NCBI RefSeq assembly: GCF_017810075.1
Contig: NZ_JADNYK010000001.1
Span: forward strand, 310,001 to 374,000
From: Pseudozobellia sp. WGM2
GTDB lineage: Bacteria > Bacteroidota > Bacteroidia > Flavobacteriales > Flavobacteriaceae
Length of the DNA: 64,000 nt
Direction of reading: 5' to 3'
Under the pieces are notes generated by a model. That model was given only the letters and a program-made list of their open reading frames with translations, was not told the DNA's origin and made no database searches. The translations under genes and the position numbers were made by a program. Positions within the stretch are counted from its first letter, which is position 1. Every line of letters begins with the position of its first letter. Positions 46,381 through 57,007 of the stretch are shown piece by piece.

Positions 46381-47431
46381 TGTGGAATATATTTAAGATA
46401 TCGGTTTCTATTTTTTGTGTGCCTGTGATTCGACCTGAAAATTTGGGTGCTTCTACTCCCTTGGAAAATGTCGTTTGCCCAGTGAATACCCTCGCTTCAT
46501 CCCAAAGGTTGGCGTCTATAAAACTTTGTATGGTTTTTGCACCTCCCTCGATAAATATGCTGTTTATATTTTCGTTGTATAGCGCTTCGGTTAATTGGGT
46601 TGCTATTTCATGTGAGAAATCGATATAAATATGGCTGATGGCATCTTCTTCTCGTTTTTTGTCTTTTAGTTTTTTGTCAGTAACAATTATTGTAGGTATG
46701 CTACCATCTAGAACATTTGCGTTACTATCAATTTTCAGTTCTCTATCTATAACAACGCGAATAGGATTTGTGCCTGACCACTGTCTTACGTCTAACTTAG
46801 GGTTATCTTCAATAATGGTATTGGTTCCAACGAGAATTGCTTGTTCTTGGCTTCGCCATTGGTGTACCAATTGTCTAGAATGTGCATTGGTTATCCAATA
46901 CGGTTCGGGCCTTTCTGATCGTAATTTCTTACTAGGTGCTATATAACCGTTGGTAGTCTGGGCCCATTTTAAAATGATATATGGCCTTTTCTCTTCTTGA
47001 AAAGACAAAAAACGTTTATGTCGTTCACGACATTCTTTTTCTAGAAAACCATATTCGACCGATACTCCTGCCGCTTTCAGCTTAGCTATACCTTTGCCGG
47101 CAACCTTATCATGAGGGTCAACAAGTCCTATGATAACTTGCGGAATTTCGTTGGCTACAATCAAATCGGCACAGGGTGGTGTTTTACCAAAATGCGAACA
47201 GGGCTCAAGGCTCACATACAGCGTGGCTTCTTTCAGAAGCGATTTGTCTTCTACCGAGTTTATCGCATTCACCTCGGCATGCGCCCCCCCGTAAGGGCTG
47301 GTAAAGCCTTCACCTATGATTTTAGAATCATGCACGATTACACAGCCGACCATGGGGTTCGGAGCAGTTGTTCCTAATCCGTTTTTGGCAATTTGCAAAC
47401 AGCGCAGCATGTAATTTCTGTGTATCTTCAC
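46373..47431 (-). CDS. ribD: Bifunctional riboflavin-synthesis deaminase/reductase RibD
   Basis: 352 residues. The N-terminal deaminase has the zinc motif GGAHAEVNAI and SLEPCSHFGKTPPCADLI. The C-terminal reductase starts at about residue 150 with RPYIILKWAQTTNGYIAPSKK and includes ILVGTNTIIEDNPKLDVR and SIFIEGGAKTIQSFI. It carries out the second and third steps from GTP to riboflavin. It leads the operon with the HAD phosphatase, EamA transporter and YigZ genes. ribB, ribE and ribH are not in the window. Confidence 0.96.
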   Translation of the reverse strand: MKIHRNYMLRCLQIAKNGLGTTAPNPMVGCVIVHDSKIIGEGFTSPYGGAHAEVNAINSVEDKSLLKEATLYVSLEPCSHFGKTPPCADLIVANEIPQVIIGLVDPHDKVAGKGIAKLKAAGVSVEYGFLEKECRERHKRFLSFQEEKRPYIILKWAQTTNGYIAPSKKLRSERPEPYWITNAHSRQLVHQWRSQEQAILVGTNTIIEDNPKLDVRQWSGTNPIRVVIDRELKIDSNANVLDGSIPTIIVTDKKLKDKKREEDAISHIYIDFSHEIATQLTEALYNENINSIFIEGGAKTIQSFIDANLWDEARVFTGQTTFSKGVEAPKFSGRITGTQKIETDILNIFHND

Positions 47432-47495
47432 ACCGTAAAAATAGGATAATATTCCTAGTGAACCAGTCTTCGAATTTTCAATCGTTCGCTCTATA

Positions 47496-48359
47496 ATGCA
47501 ACTAAAAGAAATCAGGAATATTTTTCATAAAGAACTTGGTGGTCTCTATGCTCTTGAAGAGATAAATAGTTTTTTCTACCTTTTAATCGAGCATCATCTT
47601 GGGCTGGAGCGCTTTATACTCGCACTGAAACCTGATGTCACGATTACCAAAACCGAAGAACAACCCTTATTCGAGGCTTTGTCGGAATTGAAAAAATTCA
47701 AGCCGATTCAATATATCATAGGGGAGACCAGTTTTATGGAGCTTGATTTCGCTGTTAACCCCGATGTTTTGATACCAAGACCGGAAACTGAAGAATTAGT
47801 TCGGTGGATTATTGACGATGTAAAAGCTTTCTCAGGCAGCAAAACCGCTGGGGAAATTAAAATTCTCGATATTGGAACGGGTAGTGGGTGTATCGCCATC
47901 GCATTGGCCAAAAATTTGCCGCAAGCAGAAGTATATGCCTTAGACGTTTCGGAATCGGCTTTAAAAATGGCCCGTACTAATGCGATTAAGAATAAGGTCT
48001 CGATTCAATTTTCACATTTGAGTATTTTGAATCGCCCGGAACTGAGCGATAAGTTCGATATTATAGTTTCAAATCCGCCCTACGTGCGGGAACAGGAGAA
48101 AGTAGGAATGCATTCAAATGTATTGGATAATGAACCTAGTTTGGCCCTTTTTGTTGAGGATGATAACCCTTTGATATTTTATAAGGAAATCGCCTTGTTT
48201 GCGAAAAAGCATTTGAATGAATCAGGGGCTTTATATTTAGAAATCAATCAATATTTGGCAAAAGAGACCGAACAACTTCTAAAAGAACATAATTTTTCAG
48301 AAATTGAACTGCGAAAAGATATGTTCGATAATGACAGAATGATAAAGGCTGTTATTTGA
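47496..48359 (+). CDS. prmC: Release factor glutamine methyltransferase PrmC
   Basis: 287 residues. It methylates the GGQ glutamine of release factors RF1 and RF2. The SAM site ILDIGTGSGCIAIALAK and the catalytic NPPY in IIVSNPPYVRE are intact. The N-terminal helical domain and the PRPETEELVRWI segment fit the family. It is divergent from ribD across 64 bp and is followed by ligA after 57 bp. Confidence 0.96.
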   Translation: MQLKEIRNIFHKELGGLYALEEINSFFYLLIEHHLGLERFILALKPDVTITKTEEQPLFEALSELKKFKPIQYIIGETSFMELDFAVNPDVLIPRPETEELVRWIIDDVKAFSGSKTAGEIKILDIGTGSGCIAIALAKNLPQAEVYALDVSESALKMARTNAIKNKVSIQFSHLSILNRPELSDKFDIIVSNPPYVREQEKVGMHSNVLDNEPSLALFVEDDNPLIFYKEIALFAKKHLNESGALYLEINQYLAKETEQLLKEHNFSEIELRKDMFDNDRMIKAVI

Positions 48360-48416
48360 GATACGTACTTCTGAAAATTCAATTATTACATCTGAACGGA
48401 ATATACATTGATCTAA

Positions 48417-50411
<1,995 letters not shown>

Positions 50412-50426
50412 TATGCAAATGGTAAT

Positions 50427-50457
50427 AAAAAAGTCGAGCTCTGTGCTCGACTTTTTT
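50427..50457. terminator. Bidirectional terminator after ligA
   Basis: AAAAAAGTCGAGC, loop TCTGT, GCTCGACTTTTTT. The symmetric A and T runs serve both ligA and the convergent small membrane-protein gene. Confidence 0.9.
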
Positions 50458-50480
50458 ATTACTTGGGTTTGTTCTCCATT

Positions 50481-50690
<210 letters not shown>

Positions 50691-50737
50691 AAGAATATTT
50701 GAAATGGTTGTTATTGGGTTAAATTATAGCGCAATAA

Positions 50738-51994
50738 CTATGTGATAGCCAAGTCGCGGCCCTGTTTTGATTTTATGGTTGTTATATAAATGTGGAGCAA
50801 TAACAGCAGATTAATAATGAATATATACTCTTTGAAAAAAGTATTGTCTCCAAGCCCTAAACCGGCATAAAAGTGATAACAAAAGAAGTAGTTGCCTAAG
50901 CTTAAAATTATAAAACTGAGTAAAAAATACCATCTTTTAGAAAATACTTCTAAAGATCTCAATGAAAATACTTCACGTAAATTCTCACCGAATAATTGAG
51001 CACAAACGGGCCAAAGAAATACAAGGGGGAGCGAAAAAAGACGAGATTCTCTGGCAAAAGCCGTTAGAATCACAATGGGTGTGTTAATCAAAACGGTAAT
51101 CCAGAATGCAAGAAGAAATTTTTTTCTATAAATAAATGCGCTTATTTTGCTGTAGATAAGTACGCTTAAATATACAAATGGTACTAGAACTATGTATAAC
51201 GAAGTGGCCGATTCCACGGTATTTCTTAGACTTTCAAAATTTTCTAGAAAACAGGAATATCTGCTTCCCATTTCAGCCTGTGCAGCACCTATCATGTCGT
51301 TACTCCACATAAACAGTAATAGATAGATACAATAGAAAACTAAAGGAAGAAGCAAAGTAGAAATAAATCGTAGTTTCTCTCTTAAATGTGTCCGTTTCCA
51401 GCGTGAACTGTCAGAAAAATAAAATAGACCCATCGCCGGTACTAAAAGGGCACTGGTTTCTCTGGCAACTAGGGCTAATGTGAAAAAAACTATAAACCAA
51501 ATCCATTTTTTCTTAAAGAGCAGAATCAAAGATGAAAAAATCAAACAGTATTGCAGGGGTTCGTCGTAAGTGAAAACTGGAGGAAAAAAAGCAAAGAAAA
51601 TCGAGAAAGATACAAAATAGACGAGCATATTGGCCATAGCCATTTTTCTTGAAGCATTTAACTGAACGGATAGTCGAAAAAGTAAAATGCCACTTAAAAA
51701 TAAGAGGGTAAAATTGACAATTATGAAAGAATAGCCAGCCTTGAGTTTAAAAAGATCAGAAAGGCCATACATTAAAGCAGTCGTTAACGGGCGTCTGGCG
51801 AAGGGTGGAAGCTCATTGTGGTAGTCAATCTGTGATTTGAGAAAAACATGAGAGATTTTCGTATTGTTCTCATTCAGCATGCTATCCATTGAGGGTAACA
51901 TATGAATGCAAAGAATTACCAATACGGCTATTAGCCCGACCAAATATGATGGGCATATGGTATCAAGAAATCTGTTTTGTTCTTTAGAAATCAA
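50738..51994 (-). CDS. Polytopic membrane protein of GT-C-like appearance
   Basis: 418 residues with about ten to twelve transmembrane helices. Short polar loops carry ELPPFARRPL and TYDEPLQYC; the pattern resembles GT-C glycosyltransferases or DUF2029-type mannosyltransferases, but the acidic catalytic pair of those is not certain here. I did not recognise a specific family. It ends 89 bp before the small membrane-protein gene and is divergent from the 100-residue gene at 52061. Confidence 0.65.
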   Translation of the reverse strand: MISKEQNRFLDTICPSYLVGLIAVLVILCIHMLPSMDSMLNENNTKISHVFLKSQIDYHNELPPFARRPLTTALMYGLSDLFKLKAGYSFIIVNFTLLFLSGILLFRLSVQLNASRKMAMANMLVYFVSFSIFFAFFPPVFTYDEPLQYCLIFSSLILLFKKKWIWFIVFFTLALVARETSALLVPAMGLFYFSDSSRWKRTHLREKLRFISTLLLPLVFYCIYLLLFMWSNDMIGAAQAEMGSRYSCFLENFESLRNTVESATSLYIVLVPFVYLSVLIYSKISAFIYRKKFLLAFWITVLINTPIVILTAFARESRLFSLPLVFLWPVCAQLFGENLREVFSLRSLEVFSKRWYFLLSFIILSLGNYFFCYHFYAGLGLGDNTFFKEYIFIINLLLLLHIYITTIKSKQGRDLAIT

Positions 51995-52060
51995 TAGATG
52001 AGTAATTCTTAGTCAAATTAGGTATTTTTAAATGCTAAAAACAAAGAAAATTAGAATTAA

Positions 52061-52363
52061 ATGAGCAAACCTGCTAACTATCAAGAATTTGAATTGACAC
52101 TTGAAAACACGCGCCCTCCGGCGGAATGGCCAGAAGCTCTCAAGGCCCTTTGGTTTGCGGGCAATAATAAATGGGAAGAATCTCATAACATTGCCCAAGA
52201 TTTGCATTCTGATTTAGGTAGTTGGATCCATGCTTATTTGCACAGAGAAGAAGGTGACCGCTTTAATGCCGGGTATTGGTATAGAATGGCAGGTCGTTCT
52301 TTCTGTAACTTATCTTTGGATGAGGAACATCGTGAAATCACTGAATTTGCATTAAATTTGTGA
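52061..52363 (+). CDS. Conserved 100-residue cytosolic protein
   Basis: 100 residues without a signal or membrane segment. It has a tryptophan-rich, well conserved look: PPAEWPEALKALWFAGNNKWEESHNIAQD and HAYLHREEGDRFNAGYWYRMAGR. I recall similar proteins in many bacteria, always unnamed. It looks like a short helical repeat (TPR-like) protein. It is monocistronic. Confidence 0.75.
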   Translation: MSKPANYQEFELTLENTRPPAEWPEALKALWFAGNNKWEESHNIAQDLHSDLGSWIHAYLHREEGDRFNAGYWYRMAGRSFCNLSLDEEHREITEFALNL

Positions 52364-52408
52364 ATTGTTCTATGCTATACTAGGTCAAGTTTTCTGTAAA
52401 GCCAGAAG

Positions 52409-53320
52409 CTAAACGGAAATTGATATTCCCGTCGACTGACTATTTTTCGTGCTATCGAAATAAAAGTCGATACGGCCTAAATTGATACCGAAGCAGCCTA
52501 CTTGATTGACCAAAATATCTCTATTTACTTTGTTTTTTATCACTGTAGGCTTATCTAAAAAGGTATGGGTGTGGCCTCCAATAATTAAATCAGTGTATTG
52601 TGTTTGCGAAGCCAATAAAAGGTCGCTAGGCTTTGATTCTCTCTTGTATTCATATCCCAAATGAGATAGGCAGATGACCAAATCACAATTGTGGGTTTCT
52701 TTCAGCTCTCTTTCGGTGTCTTGAGCGATTTCCATGGGGTTCAAATACTTTGTTTCCATGTACAGTTTCTTGGTAACTAGCCCTGCTAATTCGATACCTA
52801 AACCATAAATGCCAACTTTAATTCCGTCAACATTAAATATTTTGTAGGGTTGAACACGTCCTTCCATAAGAGTATTTTTAAAATCGTAATTAGCCGATAA
52901 CAGGTCAAATTGAGCATGGGGCAATTGGGCCAAAAGCCCGTCTATACCATTGTCAAAATCATGATTGCCAATGGTTGCCGCATCATAATTGAGCATGCTC
53001 ATTAATTTGAACTCGAGTTCACCTCCGTAAAAATTAAAATAGGGGGTACCCTGAAAAATGTCGCCAGCATCTAAAAGTAAGGTGTTGGGGTTTTCATTTC
53101 TGATTTTTTCAACCAAAGTAGCCCGTTTGGCCACTCCACCTAAATTGGCATATTTTGAATGGGTGCTCGGAAAAGTGTCGATATGACTATGTACATCGTT
53201 GGTGTGAAGAATTGTAATATGTTTTTCCTTTACACCAAAACACGAGTTGAGAGAGAGTCCGCCAAGACCTACATAGGCTGTTGAAGCCATACTATTGCTG
53301 ATAAATTGTCTTCGTTTCAT
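52409..53320 (-). CDS. 5'-nucleotidase N-terminal (metallophosphatase) domain protein
   Basis: 303 residues. The N-terminus has a twin-arginine-like motif KRRQFIS and a lipobox-like LNSC, suggesting Tat export and lipidation. The metallophosphatase motifs are complete: HTNDVHSH, LDAGDIFQGTP, TIGNHDFDNG, GGHTHTFLD. It matches the catalytic half of UshA/CD73 nucleotidases; the substrate-binding half is a separate gene directly upstream. It probably dephosphorylates nucleotides or sugar nucleotides at the cell surface. Confidence 0.9.
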   Translation of the reverse strand: MKRRQFISNSMASTAYVGLGGLSLNSCFGVKEKHITILHTNDVHSHIDTFPSTHSKYANLGGVAKRATLVEKIRNENPNTLLLDAGDIFQGTPYFNFYGGELEFKLMSMLNYDAATIGNHDFDNGIDGLLAQLPHAQFDLLSANYDFKNTLMEGRVQPYKIFNVDGIKVGIYGLGIELAGLVTKKLYMETKYLNPMEIAQDTERELKETHNCDLVICLSHLGYEYKRESKPSDLLLASQTQYTDLIIGGHTHTFLDKPTVIKNKVNRDILVNQVGCFGINLGRIDFYFDSTKNSQSTGISISV

Positions 53321-53328
53321 GGTTTCAG

Positions 53329-54093
53329 CTATTGTAGTTTAATGAATCTGTCGTCAACCGTTGGGGCTATGGTATCTACCTTTTTAAAATAATCGATCAT
53401 CGCATTTCTAATAAGGTAGTCTGTATTCACCACTCTGGTCGCATCTTTAAAAAAGCCCATTTGATCACCCCCGGAAATTAAATAGTTGGAGGTGGCAACA
53501 TAGTAGGTTTTAGAGGGGTCTAAGGGGTGACCTTGAATTTTAAGAGTCTCTATTTGATTTTTTTTGTCTAGAATAATTTGCAGTCCTGAAATAGGGTGAG
53601 CCCGTCCTGAATCCCTTAAAAAGGATGCCATTTTAAGTACGGATGCTCCTGTTAATTCGGCAACTACTATAGAATTTTCGAAAGGCATAACCTCATAGGC
53701 TGTTCTAGGGGAAATATTACCCTTTGATATCATGGCTCGAATGCCGCCATGGTTCAAAAGTACAAAGTCTATTTCTTTACCGGTTCGTGCCTTAAATATG
53801 GGGTTGGCCTCAGAGAAAACTATATCTGCCATTAAATTTCCGGCAGATGAATTTAGGTCTCCGTCGGTTTTAGATATTATATAAGGAGAATAGGCCAGGG
53901 TACTGTCGAGAATTTCGTCGACACGTTGGCGATAGGGAGAAACGAAAGCCTCTATAGAATCGGACTTTTTCAGCGTGGCATCGATTAAAACTTCCTTTCC
54001 CGACACTTTAGAAAGCCCGATACTACCGTCTTTACAGGAAGTTGATATCAACATTGTTGAAAATATAACAAAATGTTGTATTTTTAAAACCAT
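53329..54093 (-). CDS. 5'-nucleotidase C-terminal domain lipoprotein
   Basis: 254 residues with a lipoprotein signal (TSC near residue 20). It corresponds to the C-terminal, substrate-binding domain of UshA/CD73: NLMADIVFSEA, FVLLNHGGIRAMI, AYEVMPFENSIV and the C-terminal YYVATSNYLISGGDQM with aromatic stacking residues. Alone it should lack catalysis. The catalytic domain gene follows 8 bases downstream, so together they form a split nucleotidase with the two halves in reverse order. Confidence 0.9.
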   Translation of the reverse strand: MVLKIQHFVIFSTMLISTSCKDGSIGLSKVSGKEVLIDATLKKSDSIEAFVSPYRQRVDEILDSTLAYSPYIISKTDGDLNSSAGNLMADIVFSEANPIFKARTGKEIDFVLLNHGGIRAMISKGNISPRTAYEVMPFENSIVVAELTGASVLKMASFLRDSGRAHPISGLQIILDKKNQIETLKIQGHPLDPSKTYYVATSNYLISGGDQMGFFKDATRVVNTDYLIRNAMIDYFKKVDTIAPTVDDRFIKLQ

Positions 54094-54135
54094 ATTTCAT
54101 TTTATCTTAGCACAATAATTTGAGAGGAGATTCTT

Positions 54136-54143
54136 TACATTTG
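54136..54143 (+). promoter_or_regulatory. -7 promoter box upstream of the DUF6913-like gene
   Basis: TACATTTG matches TAnnTTTG and would give a leader of about 48 nt before the ATG at 54196. Confidence 0.45.
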
Positions 54144-54195
54144 TAGGGCACATCTCGACTTTTAAGAGCCGTTGTGATCTAAAATGTAAAAGTAC

Positions 54196-54729
54196 ATGTT
54201 TAAGGGAATAAAAGATAAGCTCAAATACAATTCTGGCGTTAAATTTTTAAAGCAAGAATTAACAAAAGAATTACCTACTATTAACCGCAGTCAGGGTATT
54301 AGTTCGGTAGGTTGTATAGTGGATCTTGACCATTTTGAAGATGCCAATGTTTTTTTTGAGTTTGTTGAAGATTACAAGTTAAGACCAAATGCAGTTAAAA
54401 TTATTGGATACAAGAGTTTTTACGACAAGAACTCTCCCTATTCAACTCCCGTATTTTCTGATAAGGATTTAGGGTGGAATGGAAATATTGAAAATAGTTA
54501 TGCCTTAGAGTTTCTGAGTCGTGAGTACGATCTTTTAGTGAACTATTACACTGAAGAAAATCTATTGGTACAACTAATGAGCATTAAAACAAAAGCTCGT
54601 TTTAGAGCCGGGTTTAAAGATGTTGATATGGTGTATAACGATTTGATTCTTGATGCGCCGTTGAAAGATTTTAAGACCTTTAAGACAGAATTGAAAAAAT
54701 ACCTCGGTGTTTTAAACGAAATTGGATGA
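54196..54729 (+). CDS. Conserved hypothetical protein, DUF6913-like
   Basis: 177 residues, soluble, no signal. Segments [20 protein letters not shown] and [19 protein letters not shown] suggest an alpha/beta fold. I recall a flavobacterial family of this kind, DUF6913, next to dapA; the role is unknown. Its TGA overlaps the first ATG of dapA, so the two are translationally coupled. Confidence 0.75.
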   Translation: MFKGIKDKLKYNSGVKFLKQELTKELPTINRSQGISSVGCIVDLDHFEDANVFFEFVEDYKLRPNAVKIIGYKSFYDKNSPYSTPVFSDKDLGWNGNIENSYALEFLSREYDLLVNYYTEENLLVQLMSIKTKARFRAGFKDVDMVYNDLILDAPLKDFKTFKTELKKYLGVLNEIG

Positions 54730-55622
54730 TGAAAGAGCTAGTAGGAACAGGAGTTGCGTTAATAACTCCATTCAGAGAAGATTTATCAATAGATATCGAT
54801 GCCTTGCACAAGGTAGTAAATTATAGTATCGACGGGGGGGTCGACTATTTAGTGGTTTTAGGTACCACAGGTGAATCGGTTACCCTTACAAAAGATGAAA
54901 AACAATTGGTAATAGACACGGTTACCATCGCCAATGCAGGTCGACTACCTTTGGTAGTTGGTGTGGGTGGTAATAGTACCCATTCGGTAATCGAAGAGCT
55001 TCAAACCCTTGATTTAACCAATTTTGAGGCGATTCTCTCCGTTTCACCCTATTACAACAAACCGACCCAAGAAGGTGTATTCAGGCATTTTATGGCGATA
55101 GCCAATGCAGCTCCTAAGCCTATTATTTTATATAATGTACCCGGTCGAACGGGAAGTAATATGCTGCCCTCTACGGTTAAGAGATTGGCCGAAGAATCTC
55201 AAAACATTGTCGCTATAAAAGAAGCTTCGGGCAGTATGGTTCAAGTTCAAGAGTTGATAGAGACTTGCCCTAAAAATTTTCAAGTTATTTCTGGTGATGA
55301 TATAACCGCATTACCAACGGTTTTGGCCGGTGGAGTAGGCGTCATTTCTGTGTTGGGTCAGGGTCTACCTTCCGAATTCTCCCATATGATAAGGGCGGGT
55401 CTTAATCACGAGGTCGATGAGGCATATCGCTATCACTATGCCATGCAAGAAGGTATGGAGTTGATTTTTCAAGAAGGTAATCCTGCAGGTATTAAAGCCA
55501 TTTTTGAAGTTTTAGGTCTGTCTAGGGCTTCGGTACGTTTGCCCTTGGTTGAAGCTTCTGAACAACTTAAGAATAAAATATCTGACTTTGTGAGACCTTT
55601 TGTGAAAGTTGCTGCCAATTAG
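54726..55622 (+). CDS. dapA: 4-hydroxy-tetrahydrodipicolinate synthase
   Basis: 298 residues. It condenses pyruvate with aspartate semialdehyde, the first step of the lysine and diaminopimelate branch. The Schiff-base Lys is in VAIKEASGS, the Tyr in [13 protein letters not shown], and the GTTGES pyruvate site is intact. Two adjacent ATGs (54726, 54729) could start it. dapF is 17 kb away in the same window. Confidence 0.96.
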   Translation: MMKELVGTGVALITPFREDLSIDIDALHKVVNYSIDGGVDYLVVLGTTGESVTLTKDEKQLVIDTVTIANAGRLPLVVGVGGNSTHSVIEELQTLDLTNFEAILSVSPYYNKPTQEGVFRHFMAIANAAPKPIILYNVPGRTGSNMLPSTVKRLAEESQNIVAIKEASGSMVQVQELIETCPKNFQVISGDDITALPTVLAGGVGVISVLGQGLPSEFSHMIRAGLNHEVDEAYRYHYAMQEGMELIFQEGNPAGIKAIFEVLGLSRASVRLPLVEASEQLKNKISDFVRPFVKVAAN

Positions 55623-55807
55623 CACTGCATTGATTCTATTTTGTTTGCAAACTTCAGATTGAAGCAGTATTGGCTGCTTAAAGACGGGATGTAGGGCCCA
55701 ACATTCCCGATATGATGTTAAATCTTCCACAAAAGCATTGGCTTGGAGATTGGTTTCCTCTAATTTTAGAGTTTTATTTTTTGTTTTTTATATCCACAGG
55801 GAATCCG

Positions 55808-55815
55808 TAATTTTG
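55808..55815 (+). promoter_or_regulatory. -7 box abutting the bamD start
   Basis: TAATTTTG followed by CAAA and the ATG at 55820. It would give a leaderless mRNA, or a leader of about 10 nt if the second ATG at 55832 is used. A TTG lies at 55781, with a long 24-bp spacer. Confidence 0.45.
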
Positions 55816-55819
55816 CAAA

Positions 55820-56656
55820 ATGTTTTTTAGAATGAGACTGTTAGCCCCAATTTTGATTTTGGCTGTTTTGTTACAATCATGTAGCGAATATCAAAAAGTG
55901 CTTAAGAACGAGGAAGTTAAGCCGAAGTATGATTTGGCCCAAAAATTCTATGAGGAAGGTGATATGAAAAGGGCAAATCGCCTTTTTGAGCAGATCGCCC
56001 CTAAATATGTAGGAAAGCCACAAGGGGAGAGGGTAATGTTCTTTTTGGCGGATACTTATTTTAAAAGAAAAGATTTTAATACGGCCGGGTATCAGTATGA
56101 ACGTTTCGTAAAGTCTTATCCGAAGAGTGAAAAGGTTGCTGAAGCTTCTTTTTATGGAGCTAAAAGCTATTTTGAGTTGTCACCTCGTCATTCTCTCGAT
56201 CAGACTGATACCGATAAAGCTTTGGCCAAGTTGCAAAACTTTATCAATGCTTATCCAGATTCTGAATATTTTGATGAGGCTAACGCCATGGCGAAGGAGC
56301 TAACGACCAAAAAAGAGAGAAAGGCATACGAAATAGCCAAGCAGTTCAATAAAATAGGGGAGTTTGATTTTACATTTTTAACTCCGGCGGTATCGGCCTT
56401 CGATAATTTTATTTCAGATTTCCCAGGTTCTATTTACCGAGAAGATGCAATGTATTATCGATTCGAGTCTGCTTCTCAGTATGCATTGAATAGTTTTCAG
56501 GCGTTACAAAGGCCTAGATTGAAAGAAGCCAAAGAGTATTATGCAACGTTGAAAAAACAGTTTCCTGAAACGAAATATGCCGAGAAGGCAGATAAACTTT
56601 TAGAAAAAGTTAATGAAGAATTAGAGGGCTTCCAACAACTGACAGAAGCGAAATAA
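55820..56656 (+). CDS. bamD: Outer membrane assembly lipoprotein BamD
   Basis: 278 residues with a lipoprotein signal (LLQSC). Tetratricopeptide-like helices follow, including YEEGDMKRANRLFEQIA and YQYERFVKSYPKSEKVAEASFYGAKSYF, typical of BamD. It is an essential part of the Bam complex that inserts barrel proteins such as the TonB receptors. The start could be ATG 55820 or ATG 55832 (MRLLAP). It leads the run bamD-rpoZ-coaBC-DUF4835-recN. Confidence 0.94.
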   Translation: MFFRMRLLAPILILAVLLQSCSEYQKVLKNEEVKPKYDLAQKFYEEGDMKRANRLFEQIAPKYVGKPQGERVMFFLADTYFKRKDFNTAGYQYERFVKSYPKSEKVAEASFYGAKSYFELSPRHSLDQTDTDKALAKLQNFINAYPDSEYFDEANAMAKELTTKKERKAYEIAKQFNKIGEFDFTFLTPAVSAFDNFISDFPGSIYREDAMYYRFESASQYALNSFQALQRPRLKEAKEYYATLKKQFPETKYAEKADKLLEKVNEELEGFQQLTEAK

Positions 56657-56668
56657 ATCATTGTAATC

Positions 56669-57001
56669 ATGAATATGAACGATTTGAAAAATTCCAAAGC
56701 GCCCGTTTCGACTAAAACAGTCAATAGAAACGAGTTTGATGCAAAAACCGATAATATCTACGAAGCAATTTCGATAACGGCCAAGCGCGCCATTCAGATT
56801 AATTCTGAAATCAAGAAAGAGTTATTGGAGAAATTGGAGGAGTTTGCTACTTATAGCGATAGTTTAGAAGAAGTTTTTGAAAACAAAGAGCAGATCGAAG
56901 TTTCAAAATTCTACGAAAAATTACCTAAGCCACATGCTCTAGCTGTAGAGGAGTGGTTGCATGATAAGATTTACCACAGAAATACAGAGAAAGATAAGTA
57001 G
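56669..57001 (+). CDS. rpoZ: RNA polymerase omega subunit-like protein
   Basis: 110 residues. The segment DNIYEAISITAKRAIQINSEIK matches the omega core pattern (an N-terminal N-x-y-E...AKRA-q motif). Bacteroidetes omega is divergent and sits at this locus between bamD and coaBC, which supports the call. It would help assemble beta-prime. The rest of the protein is charged and helical. It is 12 bases after bamD and 6 before coaBC. Confidence 0.82.
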   Translation: MNMNDLKNSKAPVSTKTVNRNEFDAKTDNIYEAISITAKRAIQINSEIKKELLEKLEEFATYSDSLEEVFENKEQIEVSKFYEKLPKPHALAVEEWLHDKIYHRNTEKDK

Positions 57002-57007
57002 CGAAAT

